A DNA stretch of 64,000 nucleotides from Candidatus Metaruminococcus caecorum (GCA_904420045.1 CAJFTY010000059.1:27831-91830), one strand, 5' to 3'; shown: positions 34,478 through 43,401, counted from the stretch's first letter. A program made the numbers and translations. The notes: generated from the letters alone by a model not told the origin.

Positions 34478-34505
34478 AAAAACGCAACGAAAGGAGGTCC
34501 CGACG

Positions 34506-34646
34506 ATGGAAGAAAAAACAATGTTTGGGAAATTTATCGCACAGAAACGAAAAGAAAACAATCTGACGCAAAAGGATCTGGCACAGCGTCTGTATGTGAC
34601 GGAATCCGCCGTTTCAAAATGGGAGAGGGGGGTTTCCCATGCTTAA
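34506..34646 (+). pseudogene. 5' fragment of XRE-family regulator, cut by mobile element
   Basis: Encodes a complete Cro/C1-type HTH (residues 6-39, TQKDLAQRL and ESAVSKWERG). It then reads a few element bases (V-S-H-A) and stops at codon 47. The remainder of the gene starts at 47297. The joined gene (codons 1-41 plus 309 codons and stop) encodes a 350-residue regulator with a C-terminal multi-pass membrane domain. The promoter and ribosome site are intact, so a 46-residue HTH peptide may still be made. Confidence 0.9.
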
Positions 34647-34651
34647 AGATA
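34627..34651 (+). repeat. Left attachment site of the element
   Basis: A six-G run (34627-34632) contains the proposed GG crossover at 34629-34630, followed by GGTTTC and CATGCTTAAAGATA (34638-34651). The last is an inverted, 12-of-14 match to the right-end sequence. Confidence 0.75.
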
Positions 34652-34661
34652 CCACACTAAA

Positions 34662-34675
34662 AACCCACGCTTACA
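34662..34675 (+). repeat. Left copy of a 14-bp inverted repeat
   Basis: AACCCACGCTTACA is the exact reverse complement of TGTAAGCGTGGGTT at 45542-45555, in the recombinase leader. It lies between the left end and the first element gene. Confidence 0.7.
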
Positions 34676-34711
34676 TTACTTCCAAACAATACAATTTTGG
34701 AGGTAAACCCT

Positions 34712-34957
34712 ATGAAACGACTTATATCCTGCGAATATAACTTCGATAACTGCTGTGTGGAACTGAAATTCACCGATGGCAGTATGATTGCGATTGATAC
34801 GATTGCTGTTGAGAGCGAGGTCGCCCGTAATATGTACGAACGGTCAGAACTTGACTATCTAATTTACAACGCGCCTTTAGAGTATGCAGACCTCATTTTG
34901 AACGGTAATCCCGAAGCATATTTGAAAGCAGTTACCGAGTATAAACCTTTAGACTAA
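34712..34957 (+). CDS. Small conserved protein of mobile elements (DUF6061-like)
   Basis: An 81-residue acidic protein without membrane segments or catalytic motifs. Its pattern (MKRLISCEYN start, FTDGSMIAIDT, DLILNGNPEAYLKAV) resembles the DUF6061 proteins that I associate with integrative elements of gut Clostridia; this is recall, not a search. TTTGGAGG lies just before the ATG. It is the first gene inside the left end and convergent with the exporter genes. Confidence 0.65.
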   Translation: MKRLISCEYNFDNCCVELKFTDGSMIAIDTIAVESEVARNMYERSELDYLIYNAPLEYADLILNGNPEAYLKAVTEYKPLD

Positions 34958-34968
34958 TCTTATAAGTG

Positions 34969-35015
34969 ATGCCGCCTGCAATGACAGTATAAAGTCAGTG
35001 CAGGCGGCATTTTTT
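34969..35015. terminator. Bidirectional terminator between DUF6061-like gene and exporter genes
   Basis: ATGCCGCCTGCA (34969-34980) pairs with TGCAGGCGGCAT (34999-35010), with an inner GAC/GTC extension, followed by TTTTTT on the plus strand. Confidence 0.82.
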
Positions 35016-36822
35016 ATGTTGTATAGTATTGTGCTTGAGCCGTCCAAAGCTCGTAGTATTTGCCGTTTTCGTCGGCTAACAGTTCCTCGTGTGAACCGAC
35101 TTGAACGATCTCGCCATTGTCAAATACAGCGATCTTGTCGCAGAAACGACAGGAGGACAGACGATGGCTGATGTAAATAGCTGTTTTATCACCGACAATT
35201 TCATCAAACTTAGCGTATATCTCTGCCTCGGCAATAGGATCGAGTGCGGCGGTAGGCTCGTCGAGAATGATAAAGGGAGCGTCCTTATAGAGTGCTCGGG
35301 CAAGAGCGATCTTTTGTGCTTCGCCCCCCGATACGTTAACGCCTTCATCGTCAAAATTTTTGTAGATAGGCGTTTCAAGTCCTTTTGCCATTTCTGCATA
35401 CCGTTCTCCAAAACCAACCTCTCGCAAACATCTCTCTGCCTTTTCTCCATCCCATGAAGCAGCAGACGATACGTTATTGCCAAGCGGAAGTGCCAAGAGC
35501 GAATAATCTTGGAAGACAACCGAGAAAAGATCGAGATACTGACGGTAATCGTATTTACGAACATTGAAATCATTCATATAGATCTCACCCTCGGTTGGAT
35601 CATAAAGACGACACATCAGCTTGATAAATGTGGTCTTTCCCGAGCCGTTCATTCCTACAACCGCAAGACGCTCGCCTACCTTAAAGGTCAGATTGACATT
35701 CTTCAAAGCATAATTATCACTTCCTGCGTATTTGAAGCTGACATTTCTGAACTCAATATCATATTTCTTGTCACTTCGCTTTTCAACGGCAAGAGAGCCT
35801 TGGTACATATCATTGGGGATATCGAAATACTCTAAATACAGTTTGAGGAATTGCTCGTTTTCCTTGAAGGAACGGAACAGCGTATCCAAAAGCGCATTAA
35901 GATCTCCCATAAAGCGTCCAAGATATCCTGTGTATTTAATCACGTTACCTACAGGGAATGCACCCATGGCACAGTAGAAACAAACCAACAGATAATTGAA
36001 AAGTGTACTTGACCAATTTAATATTCCTCTTGGAATACTTAACTTAAACCCGAGACTCTGCGCATTTGAAAACGCTTTCAAATGATCTTTGTTCATCTTT
36101 TCGCTCAGTTTCTGTATAATATCTGCTTGAAGATAGATTCTGTCGTCCATTCCAGTACTGTTCGTTCCTCTACCGATTCTGTTTTCTTCAAGCATCATAT
36201 CACCGATTTTTTTGTTATGAGCGGCAACAAGCTTACCCTGCTTGAAGCCCCAAGCATAGTGCAATGCCGCAAACAAAATCATTCCGAGCGCAAGTACAAG
36301 ACCAAGCCAATGAAATCCGACTGCAACCATCTTTGTAATCATTTCAATGAAAAGAATCAGTGAGAAAACGATTTTAACGGCACTCGACATCAGCCGATTA
36401 ACCGAATTATGCATATATGTGATGCCATATCCGTTAATATAGGCGTTTTCTTTAACCTTTCTTCTCAGCATACGAATTTCGGGATCTTCTAATTTATCGT
36501 AATCAAGAGAAAGAGTTTTTTTGTTGAGTGCCAAGGATTCATTATTGTTCAGTTTTTCAAATTGTGTACTAACCGCATTGCTTAGCAAGGTACTAATGAT
36601 GTGGACGAAAAGATTTCCAAGCAACGTAATAGCTACAAGCGTGAAAATGGCTTTTTTATCCCTGCCTTCATAAAGGGCGGTTACGATCTCAGCGGACATC
36701 CAAAGATTGAAATACGGGGATATCGAACTGAAAACAATATGCAAAAAGGATGTAGGAAAATACCTTTTGTTAAAGGAATGGTAGAGCTTGAGGGTTCTTA
36801 TCGTTACATTATCTTTACGCAT
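35014..36822 (-). CDS. ABC exporter half-transporter, second subunit
   Basis: A 602-residue fusion of a six-helix membrane domain (about residues 20-310) and an ATPase. The ATPase has Walker A GMNGSGKTT near 390, signature VSGGEAQKIALARAL near 500, Walker B FIILDEPTAALDP and an H-loop in ISHRLSS. ATG 36822 has AAGGAGGG nine bases upstream, and the gene overlaps the upstream half-transporter by 8 bases. The two subunits probably form a heterodimeric exporter. Substrate is unknown; regulation by the adjacent LytTR/GHKL pair suggests a peptide. Confidence 0.9.
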   Translation of the reverse strand: MRKDNVTIRTLKLYHSFNKRYFPTSFLHIVFSSISPYFNLWMSAEIVTALYEGRDKKAIFTLVAITLLGNLFVHIISTLLSNAVSTQFEKLNNNESLALNKKTLSLDYDKLEDPEIRMLRRKVKENAYINGYGITYMHNSVNRLMSSAVKIVFSLILFIEMITKMVAVGFHWLGLVLALGMILFAALHYAWGFKQGKLVAAHNKKIGDMMLEENRIGRGTNSTGMDDRIYLQADIIQKLSEKMNKDHLKAFSNAQSLGFKLSIPRGILNWSSTLFNYLLVCFYCAMGAFPVGNVIKYTGYLGRFMGDLNALLDTLFRSFKENEQFLKLYLEYFDIPNDMYQGSLAVEKRSDKKYDIEFRNVSFKYAGSDNYALKNVNLTFKVGERLAVVGMNGSGKTTFIKLMCRLYDPTEGEIYMNDFNVRKYDYRQYLDLFSVVFQDYSLLALPLGNNVSSAASWDGEKAERCLREVGFGERYAEMAKGLETPIYKNFDDEGVNVSGGEAQKIALARALYKDAPFIILDEPTAALDPIAEAEIYAKFDEIVGDKTAIYISHRLSSCRFCDKIAVFDNGEIVQVGSHEELLADENGKYYELWTAQAQYYTT

Positions 36823-38647
36823 TGATCTCACCCTCCTTGTAGTATTTTGCCTGTATTCCGAACATATAGGCGTACTGTCCGTTCTGTTCCATCAATTCAT
36901 CGTGCGTTCCGCTTTCCTTAATAATACCGTCCCCGAGAAGGAGAATACGATCACAAAAGCGAGTGCTTGCAAAACGGTGGGAAATGTAAATGGAGGTTTT
37001 TCCATGCGTCAACTCTCTGTATTGCAAATAGAGATTGTTTTCAGCAATGGGATCGAGTGCTGCCGTGGGCTCGTCCAAAATAAGAACAGAACCATTTTTA
37101 TAAATAGCACGAGCCAAAACGAGTTTTTGCATTTCTCCGCCCGAAAGATCAACGCCGTCATCATAGATGCCTTTCATCAAGTGGGTATCAATGCCGTTTT
37201 CAAGGCTTTCGATCTTCTCCCAAATGCCCGCTAATTTCATAGCAGTTACGGCATCCTCTCTCGCCGAAGGACGACTTATGTCCGCACTTGCCACATATTC
37301 GAACATTGTGAAGCAGACCGGGCGTATTTCTTGAAAAACAGCAGAAATCATCGTATAGTATTCGTGGATGTTGTATTCGTCAATCAGCTTGCCGTTTACC
37401 AATATCTCGCCCTTTGTAGGTCGGTAAAAACCGCAAATCAACTTAACAAGGGTGGTTTTACCAGCACCGTTAACACCAACAAGGGCAAGGCTTTCTCCCG
37501 CCTGCAAGGTAAGGTTGATGCCCTTCAAAGTATAGTCCTCAGCACCATCGTACTTGTACCAAACATCTCGCAGTTCGATGGTAACTGCTCCCGTAGGCAA
37601 TTCGCATCCCTTGCCGTAATTGAATTTGTTCGGATAATCATAGAACTCACGATAATATGCAATCTTATCGGCTCTCTTGTTCAGCTTTGCAACATCACCG
37701 ACTACACCGTGAAGAAATCCCGCAACGCTGCCAACGATGCCAAAATAGAATACGAAATCACCGGCAGAAAGATTACCCGCAAGCAGCATACCAATCAGCA
37801 CAACATATGCAACGCCGTTTTGTATCAAAGTCATAAGCCCTGCAAGGATCGATGCCCAAAGTCCGCGCAAACGACAGCGTTTATTCCACATAATAATGTG
37901 GGCACGGTAATCGCTCATCATCTTGTTGAGCCATTCCTCAAGTCCATAAAGCTTAATATCCTTTGCAACTTGCAGGTTTTCAGAAAGTCCTCCGAGATAT
38001 CCTGCTTTTCTGCTTTCCTTTTCCCACAAATGCTTGTGCTTTTCGTAATACTTGTTCTGCCACAGAGTAGTAAAGTATGAGAGAATGGATACTATAATAA
38101 CAACCACAAATACGATCGGATTGATAAACGCAAGAAGCGAGGCATAAGTAACAATGCCTAAAAGGTGAATAAGCGCACCGGAAAGATCAGTCCATATGAA
38201 CTCCAAGGCGCAGTTTCCGCTGCTCGCATCTCTCCATGCATATCCGCTTATCTTCTTGTAATCCTGCTTTTCGTGATTCTCAAAATCCGTTTTATAGCCT
38301 TGTGTGTAACCCATTTCTGTTTGATAAACGCAGGTAGGGTAATAACGTCTGGAACTACAGCGAGCATTTATAAAATTGCTCAAAACATTAAGGGTAAAAC
38401 TTGCCGTGATGAAAAAAACGACAATCCACGCAAGATCCGAAAATGGCTTTCCCGCACCAATACTGTCAATAAGATATTTTGAAAAATATGAACTGACAAG
38501 GGGCGAGATAACCGCTATCGGAACGGCGGCGAAGATGAAAAACACAAAGCTTTTATCGAGCCGCCACAAATTTTTAATTGCCCATACAAGACAGCCAAAT
38601 CTTGAATGCTTTGGCTTTTCTTTTGGAGCTTTTGTTTTAGAACTCAT
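36815..38647 (-). CDS. ABC exporter half-transporter, first subunit
   Basis: A 610-residue half-transporter with an N-terminal six-helix membrane domain and a C-terminal ATPase. Walker A is GVNGAGKTT near 390, the signature LSGGEMQKLVLARAI, Walker B LILDEPTAALDP and the H-loop in ISHRFAS. GAGGAGG precedes the ATG at 38647. It has its own extended -10 promoter downstream of a terminator, so it can be expressed separately from the regulators. It pairs with the overlapping second subunit. Confidence 0.9.
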   Translation of the reverse strand: MSSKTKAPKEKPKHSRFGCLVWAIKNLWRLDKSFVFFIFAAVPIAVISPLVSSYFSKYLIDSIGAGKPFSDLAWIVVFFITASFTLNVLSNFINARCSSRRYYPTCVYQTEMGYTQGYKTDFENHEKQDYKKISGYAWRDASSGNCALEFIWTDLSGALIHLLGIVTYASLLAFINPIVFVVVIIVSILSYFTTLWQNKYYEKHKHLWEKESRKAGYLGGLSENLQVAKDIKLYGLEEWLNKMMSDYRAHIIMWNKRCRLRGLWASILAGLMTLIQNGVAYVVLIGMLLAGNLSAGDFVFYFGIVGSVAGFLHGVVGDVAKLNKRADKIAYYREFYDYPNKFNYGKGCELPTGAVTIELRDVWYKYDGAEDYTLKGINLTLQAGESLALVGVNGAGKTTLVKLICGFYRPTKGEILVNGKLIDEYNIHEYYTMISAVFQEIRPVCFTMFEYVASADISRPSAREDAVTAMKLAGIWEKIESLENGIDTHLMKGIYDDGVDLSGGEMQKLVLARAIYKNGSVLILDEPTAALDPIAENNLYLQYRELTHGKTSIYISHRFASTRFCDRILLLGDGIIKESGTHDELMEQNGQYAYMFGIQAKYYKEGEINA

Positions 38648-38677
38648 ATTGACCTCCTCTTTACTTTGGATGTCTGC

Positions 38678-38686
38678 ATTATAACA
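38678..38686 (-). promoter_or_regulatory. Extended -10 promoter of the exporter genes
   Basis: On the minus strand TGTTATAAT (complement of 38678-38686); no good -35 at 17 bases, as expected for an extended or activator-dependent promoter. It is the likely target of the LytTR regulator. Confidence 0.55.
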
Positions 38687-38699
38687 TAATGAAATTCAA

Positions 38700-38751
38700 A
38701 AAAGTGCAATCTGTTGTCAAACGTCGAAAATTTGATGTGGATTGCACTTTT
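38700..38751 (-). terminator. Terminator of the regulator operon
   Basis: AAAGTGCAATC (38701-38711) and GATTGCACTTT (38740-38750) are perfect 11-bp arms with a long loop. On the minus strand the 3' arm runs into TTTTTT. It separates the kinase gene from the exporter promoter. Confidence 0.7.
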
Positions 38752-38758
38752 ACTGTAT

Positions 38759-39403
38759 TTATTGAGGCAAAAGAACTTCGGTTGAAAAGGCACCGTCCTC
38801 GCTTGCGCGAGTCAGATATCCACCGTACTTCTTTACAATGGCATCAACGCGAGCAAGTCCGAAGCCGTGTCCCTCTCCTTTGGTGGTCTTGAAGCTATGT
38901 TTCTTCTGTCCCTCTGCGGTATTCGTTAACGAAAGATACAAGTAGTTACCTTTCATCTCCATATAGATTCTGATAAGACGTTCTTCCTCGGGGAGAGATA
39001 AGCACGCTTCAATGGCATTATCAAGAAGATTACCGATCACAATACACAGATCAAGCTCCGATACCGTCAGCGACACGGGAATGCGCGCCTCTGCCTTTAC
39101 TTTTATGTTCTTTGCAGTGGCAATGGAGAGCTTACTGTTCAGAATGGCATCAGCCATTCTATTTCCGGTCTTGATTACGGTTTCAACGTGAGTCAGATCA
39201 TCGTCAAGCATATCGAGATAACGATCTATTTCTTCATATTCTCCGTTTTTAGCGTGAACCTTCATAGTTTGAATATGGCTTCTGTAATCGTGCCGCCAAC
39301 CACGCATCTTATTATACATATTTTCCACTTCGGCATAGTGCTTTTTTAATATTTCACTTTCCGCAGCGGCAACTCTTTTCGCAATCAGTTTATCAAACAG
39401 CAT
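38759..39403 (-). CDS. Soluble GHKL-type histidine kinase without membrane sensor
   Basis: A 214-residue kinase core of the AgrC/VirS-like type: phosphoacceptor His38 in WRHDYRSHIQ, the N-box LLDNAIEA near 127 and GHGFGLARV near 180. The multi-pass N-terminal sensor usual for this family is missing. The upstream gap to the response regulator is only 13 bases, and the start has its own AAGGA, so the gene does not look truncated by a frameshift. Input might come from the exporter or another membrane protein. That is inference. Confidence 0.85.
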   Translation of the reverse strand: MLFDKLIAKRVAAAESEILKKHYAEVENMYNKMRGWRHDYRSHIQTMKVHAKNGEYEEIDRYLDMLDDDLTHVETVIKTGNRMADAILNSKLSIATAKNIKVKAEARIPVSLTVSELDLCIVIGNLLDNAIEACLSLPEEERLIRIYMEMKGNYLYLSLTNTAEGQKKHSFKTTKGEGHGFGLARVDAIVKKYGGYLTRASEDGAFSTEVLLPQ

Positions 39404-39416
39404 AATTCTTTTTTCC

Positions 39417-40118
39417 TTACAGATATTTGATCAAGGCAGCGTGTACTTCATCGTACATTCCTCTGCTGATGGGAACAAGATTTCCGTTCAGCATGGTAAT
39501 GTCGGTGCGACTGATCTTTTTTACATATTTCAATCCAACAATATAGGAGCGATGCACCTTGATAAAGGTTTCATCAAGCTGTTCCGCAAACTTCGCCAAG
39601 GAGATACGGGAACGGTAGACACCGCTTACGGTATGCACAGCCACGTGAACGTTTTCGGACTCCACGTAACAAATGTCCGCGAGCGAAACCTTCACATCAC
39701 CGTCGGGAGATGTCAAAAGCACGGCTCTCTGTCGGTAATTAAGGTTGCTCACCGCACGGTCAAGAACGGGCAAAAGCTTTCTTTCGTCCGCAGGCTTGAT
39801 AAGATAATGAAGTGCCGATACGTCAAAGCCATCGCTGAAATACTCATAGTATCCTGTGATAAACACGATCTGAACTGTAGAATTCTCCTTGCGAACTGTT
39901 TTTGCCAGTTCAACACCATTCATTCCGGGCATTTCTATGTCAAGCAACAATATATCAAAGTCTTTTTCCTCTGAATAATCGAAAAGAAATGACTTTGCCG
40001 ACGAATAGGTCTTTAGCTCTGCAACGTGGCGGTTCTTGTTCGCCCAAGCGGATACTACACCCGATAAATATTCAATTTGATTCTGCTCATCATCGCAGAT
40101 TGCAATTTTTAGTTTCAT
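39417..40118 (-). CDS. LytTR-family response regulator
   Basis: A 233-residue regulator: receiver with DDE near residue 9 and Asp60 in LLLDIEMPG, then a LytTR DNA-binding domain (VHRSYIVGLKYVKKI segment). AlgR/AgrA-type regulators of this class bind direct repeats near target promoters. ATG 40118 is favoured over 40124 because CGGCGG is then correctly spaced. First gene of the leftward regulator operon, with a strong promoter. Confidence 0.92.
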   Translation of the reverse strand: MKLKIAICDDEQNQIEYLSGVVSAWANKNRHVAELKTYSSAKSFLFDYSEEKDFDILLLDIEMPGMNGVELAKTVRKENSTVQIVFITGYYEYFSDGFDVSALHYLIKPADERKLLPVLDRAVSNLNYRQRAVLLTSPDGDVKVSLADICYVESENVHVAVHTVSGVYRSRISLAKFAEQLDETFIKVHRSYIVGLKYVKKISRTDITMLNGNLVPISRGMYDEVHAALIKYL

Positions 40119-40210
40119 AGTCATTACCGCCGTTTTATAATCGTTTTTGTAAAAGTCTTTATATCAATATATTTGTTACCTTGCGCTTGGGCATAATTCC
40201 ACTTAATAAC

Positions 40211-40239
40211 ATTATAACACAAATTCTCGTTTTTTTCAA
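40211..40239 (-). promoter_or_regulatory. Promoter of the regulator operon
   Basis: On the minus strand TTGAAA (complement of 40234-40239), 17 bases, TATAAT (complement of 40211-40216) with TGT before it. Confidence 0.82.
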
Positions 40240-40436
40240 TCGTACAGTATCAAACTCTTTGTTAAATATATCCTACCGCAACTTATCACGGACAAACCGA
40301 AAAAGCTTGCCCGTTTTTCTTTTGCCCAAATATTTTTCCATCGGAGGTTCGGCATTTTCGATTTTAACGCCGTGGAAGAAAACAAAAGAAAATAATTTTT
40401 CAAAAATCAGCCAAAACGCACCTTGCCAAGACCTGT

Positions 40437-41373
40437 AATAAGTGAACGGAAATTTTTTGATGATTTTCCGTAGACGGTTGAATTTCACCCCTCTGAAATT
40501 CCGAATAAGTGAAAGGTTCTTTTAGACCGTTGATTTTTCTCCCGCAAATGTCCTAACAAGTAGAGAGAAACATTTTTCAAAAAAATTTTATGCAGCCCGT
40601 TGATTTTTGCCCTTTGAAATTCCGAATAAGTGAAAGCACTTGATACCGAGCAAATGCAGTTCATCGAAATTTAACATTTCCGAACCCTGTATTTTGCCAA
40701 AAAAATGTCCGTTGTAGTGTGAAGGGGTATCAAGTTTTTCGCAGATTTTGTCCGTTGTAAAGTGAGAGGTATTGCAAAAATCCCCGTTTATAGGATAACG
40801 GAAGTAGTTAGAGCAAGATTCTACCACGGTGCCAAATTTCGCCTACTGCTCATTTTCGCCCTTGTGGTGATCTTGTTGGGGAGTGCCTTCCCCAAACCCT
40901 GCTGATCGGCTAACGCCGCACATTTTCCTCTCGCTCCGTTTGGCAATTCTGCCATCTGCGGTGTTGTAGGGAGTAAGAGAAAATTTGAAAAATTTTTGTG
41001 ACCTACCTTGAATAATCGCTCTCCACGATGGGTTGGGTGAAAGCGATACAACCAAACTTTTACGTTATCTCGCAAAAATCCATCAAAGAAAATTTGTTGT
41101 TTTCAGAAATCGCAAAAAACAGGGGGCTAAAACCACCGAAAAAAGATGTTAAGTAGAGGGACAAATTTTCGATGGTTGCTAAAGCCGAAGAAAAACGGCG
41201 TTAAGTAGAGGAACTTATCAAAAGCCTCGGACAAACGCCAAAAAAATGTCCGTTGTTAAAGTGAAAGAATTTTTCAAAACACCTTAAAAACAGCCTCGAA
41301 AAAGGCGGTATATAGAGGGACTTTTCAAAACAGGGTGCAAAACGCTCTCAAAAAATATGGTAAGTGAAAGGAG
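40437..41373 (+). repeat. Array of degenerate repeats upstream of the mobilization genes
   Basis: This 1.26-kb gap (40119-41381) has no credible gene. A 13-16-base motif, roughly GTTAAGTGAAAGG or GTTAAGTAGAGGGAC, recurs about eleven times: 40437, 40504, 40555, 40625, 40711, 40754, 41148, 41200, 41255, 41308 and 41359. The last five are 51-55 bases apart. Longer shared pieces exist, such as GAAATTCCGAATAAGTGAAA at 40495 and 40616, and GTCCGTTGT at 40708, 40751 and 41248. The final copy supplies the mobC ribosome site. The function is unknown. Confidence 0.7.
40876..40968. other. Candidate origin of transfer
   Basis: Between the two halves of the repeat array is a unique stretch with a perfect hairpin TTGGGGA-GTGCCT-TCCCCAA (40876-40895) and a looser pair AACGCCGCA/TGCGGTGTT (about 40911-40968). 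Position just upstream of mobC and the relaxase and the presence of inverted repeats fit an oriT; no nick site can be assigned. Confidence 0.4.
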
Positions 41374-41381
41374 TTATGCCT

Positions 41382-41780
41382 ATGCCAAAAAAGTACAACA
41401 CGCCACATCGCACTTTCGTAGTCAAGACCCGCTTGACCGAGGAAGAACACAACTTCTTTATGGAGCGAATGAAAAATTACGAAATGAGTCAATCCGAATT
41501 TATACGGCAAGCCATTGACGGCGCGGTTGTAAAACCGATTATCCGTGTCAATCCCGTCAACGATGAAGTGCTTGCCACGCTCGGAAAGCTCGTTGCCGAA
41601 TACAACAAGATCGGCAACAACATCAATCAGATAGCGCGGACGCTGAACGAATGGCAAAGCCCATACCCACAGCTTGCCGACGAGATAACCGCTGCCGCTT
41701 CAGATCTCGCCGCGCTGAAATATGAAGTCTTGCAAAAGGTAGGTGAACTGAATGGCTACGTTCAAACATATCAGCTCTAA
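41382..41780 (+). CDS. mobC: MobC-type mobilization accessory protein
   Basis: A 132-residue protein. The N-terminal ribbon-helix-helix-like part (MSQSEFIRQAIDG near residues 35-47) should bind DNA. The C-terminal NKIGNNINQIARTLN segment is the MobC signature. MobC helps the relaxase open the origin of transfer. ATG 41382 is better spaced from AGGAG at 41369-41373 than ATG 41376. It overlaps the relaxase gene by 29 bases. Confidence 0.88.
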   Translation: MPKKYNTPHRTFVVKTRLTEEEHNFFMERMKNYEMSQSEFIRQAIDGAVVKPIIRVNPVNDEVLATLGKLVAEYNKIGNNINQIARTLNEWQSPYPQLADEITAAASDLAALKYEVLQKVGELNGYVQTYQL

Positions 41781-43401
41781 AAATGCTGATTACGGCGCAG
41801 CAGAAAAATATCTAACCTTTGCCCACGATGAGTTTTCTATGAAGCCCACGCTTGATGAAAACGGCAGACTTGTCCCACGCGAGAATTTCAGAATTGCCAC
41901 GATTGGCTGTGGCGAGGAAGATTTCGCTATTGCCTGTATGCGAGCAAATCTCCGATACGGCAAAAACCAAAAACGCGAAGATGTGAAAAGCCACCACTAC
42001 ATTATTTCCTTTGACCCACGGGACGGCACAGATAACGGATTGACCGTTGACCGCGCACAGCAGTTAGGTGAGGAATTTTGCAAAACGCATTTTTGCGGAC
42101 ACCAAGCACTTGTTTGCACCCACCCCGATGGGCATAACCAAAGCGGCAATATCCACGTTCATATTGTGATAAACAGTTTGCGAATAGAGGAAGTACCGTT
42201 GCTCCCGTATATGGATAGACCCGCCGATACGAAAGCCGGTTGCAAGCATCGGTGTACCGACGCGGCAATGGAATATTTCAAATCCGAAGTCATGGAAATG
42301 TGCCACCGCGAAAACCTCTATCAGATTGATCTGCTCCACGGCAGCGCAAACCGCGTTACCGAGCGTGAGTATTGGGCGCAGAAAAAGGGACAAGCCGCAC
42401 TTGACGAGCGAAACGAAAAAATCACCGCCGATGGGCTGCCCCCGCGTACCACAAAATTTGAAACAGACAAAGAAAAGCTACGGCAGACGCTACGGGCTGT
42501 ACTCGATACCTCAACCACATTTGAGCAGTTTTCCGCTTTGCTTTTACAGCAAGGGATAACCGTTAAAGAGAGCCGAGGGCGTTTATCCTACCTCACACCC
42601 GACCGCACCAAGCCCATCACAGCACGAAAGTTAGGTGATGATTTTGACTACGCAGCAGTTATGCTGCGTATGACGCCAGTTCTCGCTTGTTTGGAGCAAA
42701 ACGCACACAGGGTTGTCGAGGAACGCGCCGCAGCACTCAAAGCCGACAAAAACGCTCCCAAGCGTAGCGTGATGGAACGGCTTCACGAAAAGCAGACCGC
42801 AGTTAAAAATGACGGCATACAGCGCACCGTTGATATTGAAGCCAAACGCGCCGAGGGTAAAGGCGTTGGTTATGAAAGATGGGCGAAAGTCCACAATCTC
42901 AAACAAATGGCAAGAGCCCAATTTCTGTTGGAAATAGGTTTTGGTTCACAAGACGAACTTGACGCGGCTGTAAATGTCGCCCAAGCCAATATGCAAAAGA
43001 GCTATGCCGCGCTGAAATCCTTTGACCCAAAGATCGCTGAGCAGAAAACGCTCCAGGATTGGATTCTCAAATATATCAAAACGAAAGATGTGTGCAAGGG
43101 TATCAACACCATCAAAAGGGAAAAAGACCGTGCCGCGTACAGACAAAAGCACGAAGCCGATTTTATCATCTACGAATCCGCCCGCCGTTATTTCGATACA
43201 CAGGGTATTAAGAAACTACCTACAAATGCCGCTATTCGTGCTGAAATTCAAAGGCTGATTGCAGAGAAAAATGCCGCGTATAACGTCTACTATGCCGATA
43301 AGGAACGCTTCAAAGAATTACAGACCATTCAGCACAATTTAGCAAAACTTCACGGAGAGCCTACCCCCGAGAAAACAAAAAAGAAAGAACAGGAGCTTTA
43401 A
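41752..43401 (+). CDS. MOBP-type relaxase (MobA/VirD2 family)
   Basis: A 549-residue mobilization nuclease. The relaxase domain is in the first 300 residues, with a candidate catalytic Tyr in YGAAEKYL near residue 15-20 and the metal-binding histidines in HPDGHNQSGNIHVHIVINSL near 125-143. The Lys/Glu-rich helical C-terminus is typical. It nicks the element's origin of transfer and pilots the strand through a conjugation system supplied by another element. It is translated from inside the 3' end of mobC (AGGTAGGTG before ATG). Confidence 0.92.
   Translation: MATFKHISSKNADYGAAEKYLTFAHDEFSMKPTLDENGRLVPRENFRIATIGCGEEDFAIACMRANLRYGKNQKREDVKSHHYIISFDPRDGTDNGLTVDRAQQLGEEFCKTHFCGHQALVCTHPDGHNQSGNIHVHIVINSLRIEEVPLLPYMDRPADTKAGCKHRCTDAAMEYFKSEVMEMCHRENLYQIDLLHGSANRVTEREYWAQKKGQAALDERNEKITADGLPPRTTKFETDKEKLRQTLRAVLDTSTTFEQFSALLLQQGITVKESRGRLSYLTPDRTKPITARKLGDDFDYAAVMLRMTPVLACLEQNAHRVVEERAAALKADKNAPKRSVMERLHEKQTAVKNDGIQRTVDIEAKRAEGKGVGYERWAKVHNLKQMARAQFLLEIGFGSQDELDAAVNVAQANMQKSYAALKSFDPKIAEQKTLQDWILKYIKTKDVCKGINTIKREKDRAAYRQKHEADFIIYESARRYFDTQGIKKLPTNAAIRAEIQRLIAEKNAAYNVYYADKERFKELQTIQHNLAKLHGEPTPEKTKKKEQEL

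Noticed and set aside
38759..39403. Kinase gene as a 3' remnant of a full-length AgrC-like kinase
   Set aside because: The 13-base gap to the regulator and a proper ribosome site leave no room for, and no trace of, a lost membrane part; still listed as a point to test.
40821..41075. An 84-codon minus-strand frame in the candidate transfer origin
   Set aside because: No ribosome site, located among non-coding repeats and inverted repeats; more likely non-coding.
40437..41373. CRISPR array
   Set aside because: Repeats are degenerate, the motif is short, spacing varies from 43 to several hundred bases and no cas gene is present.
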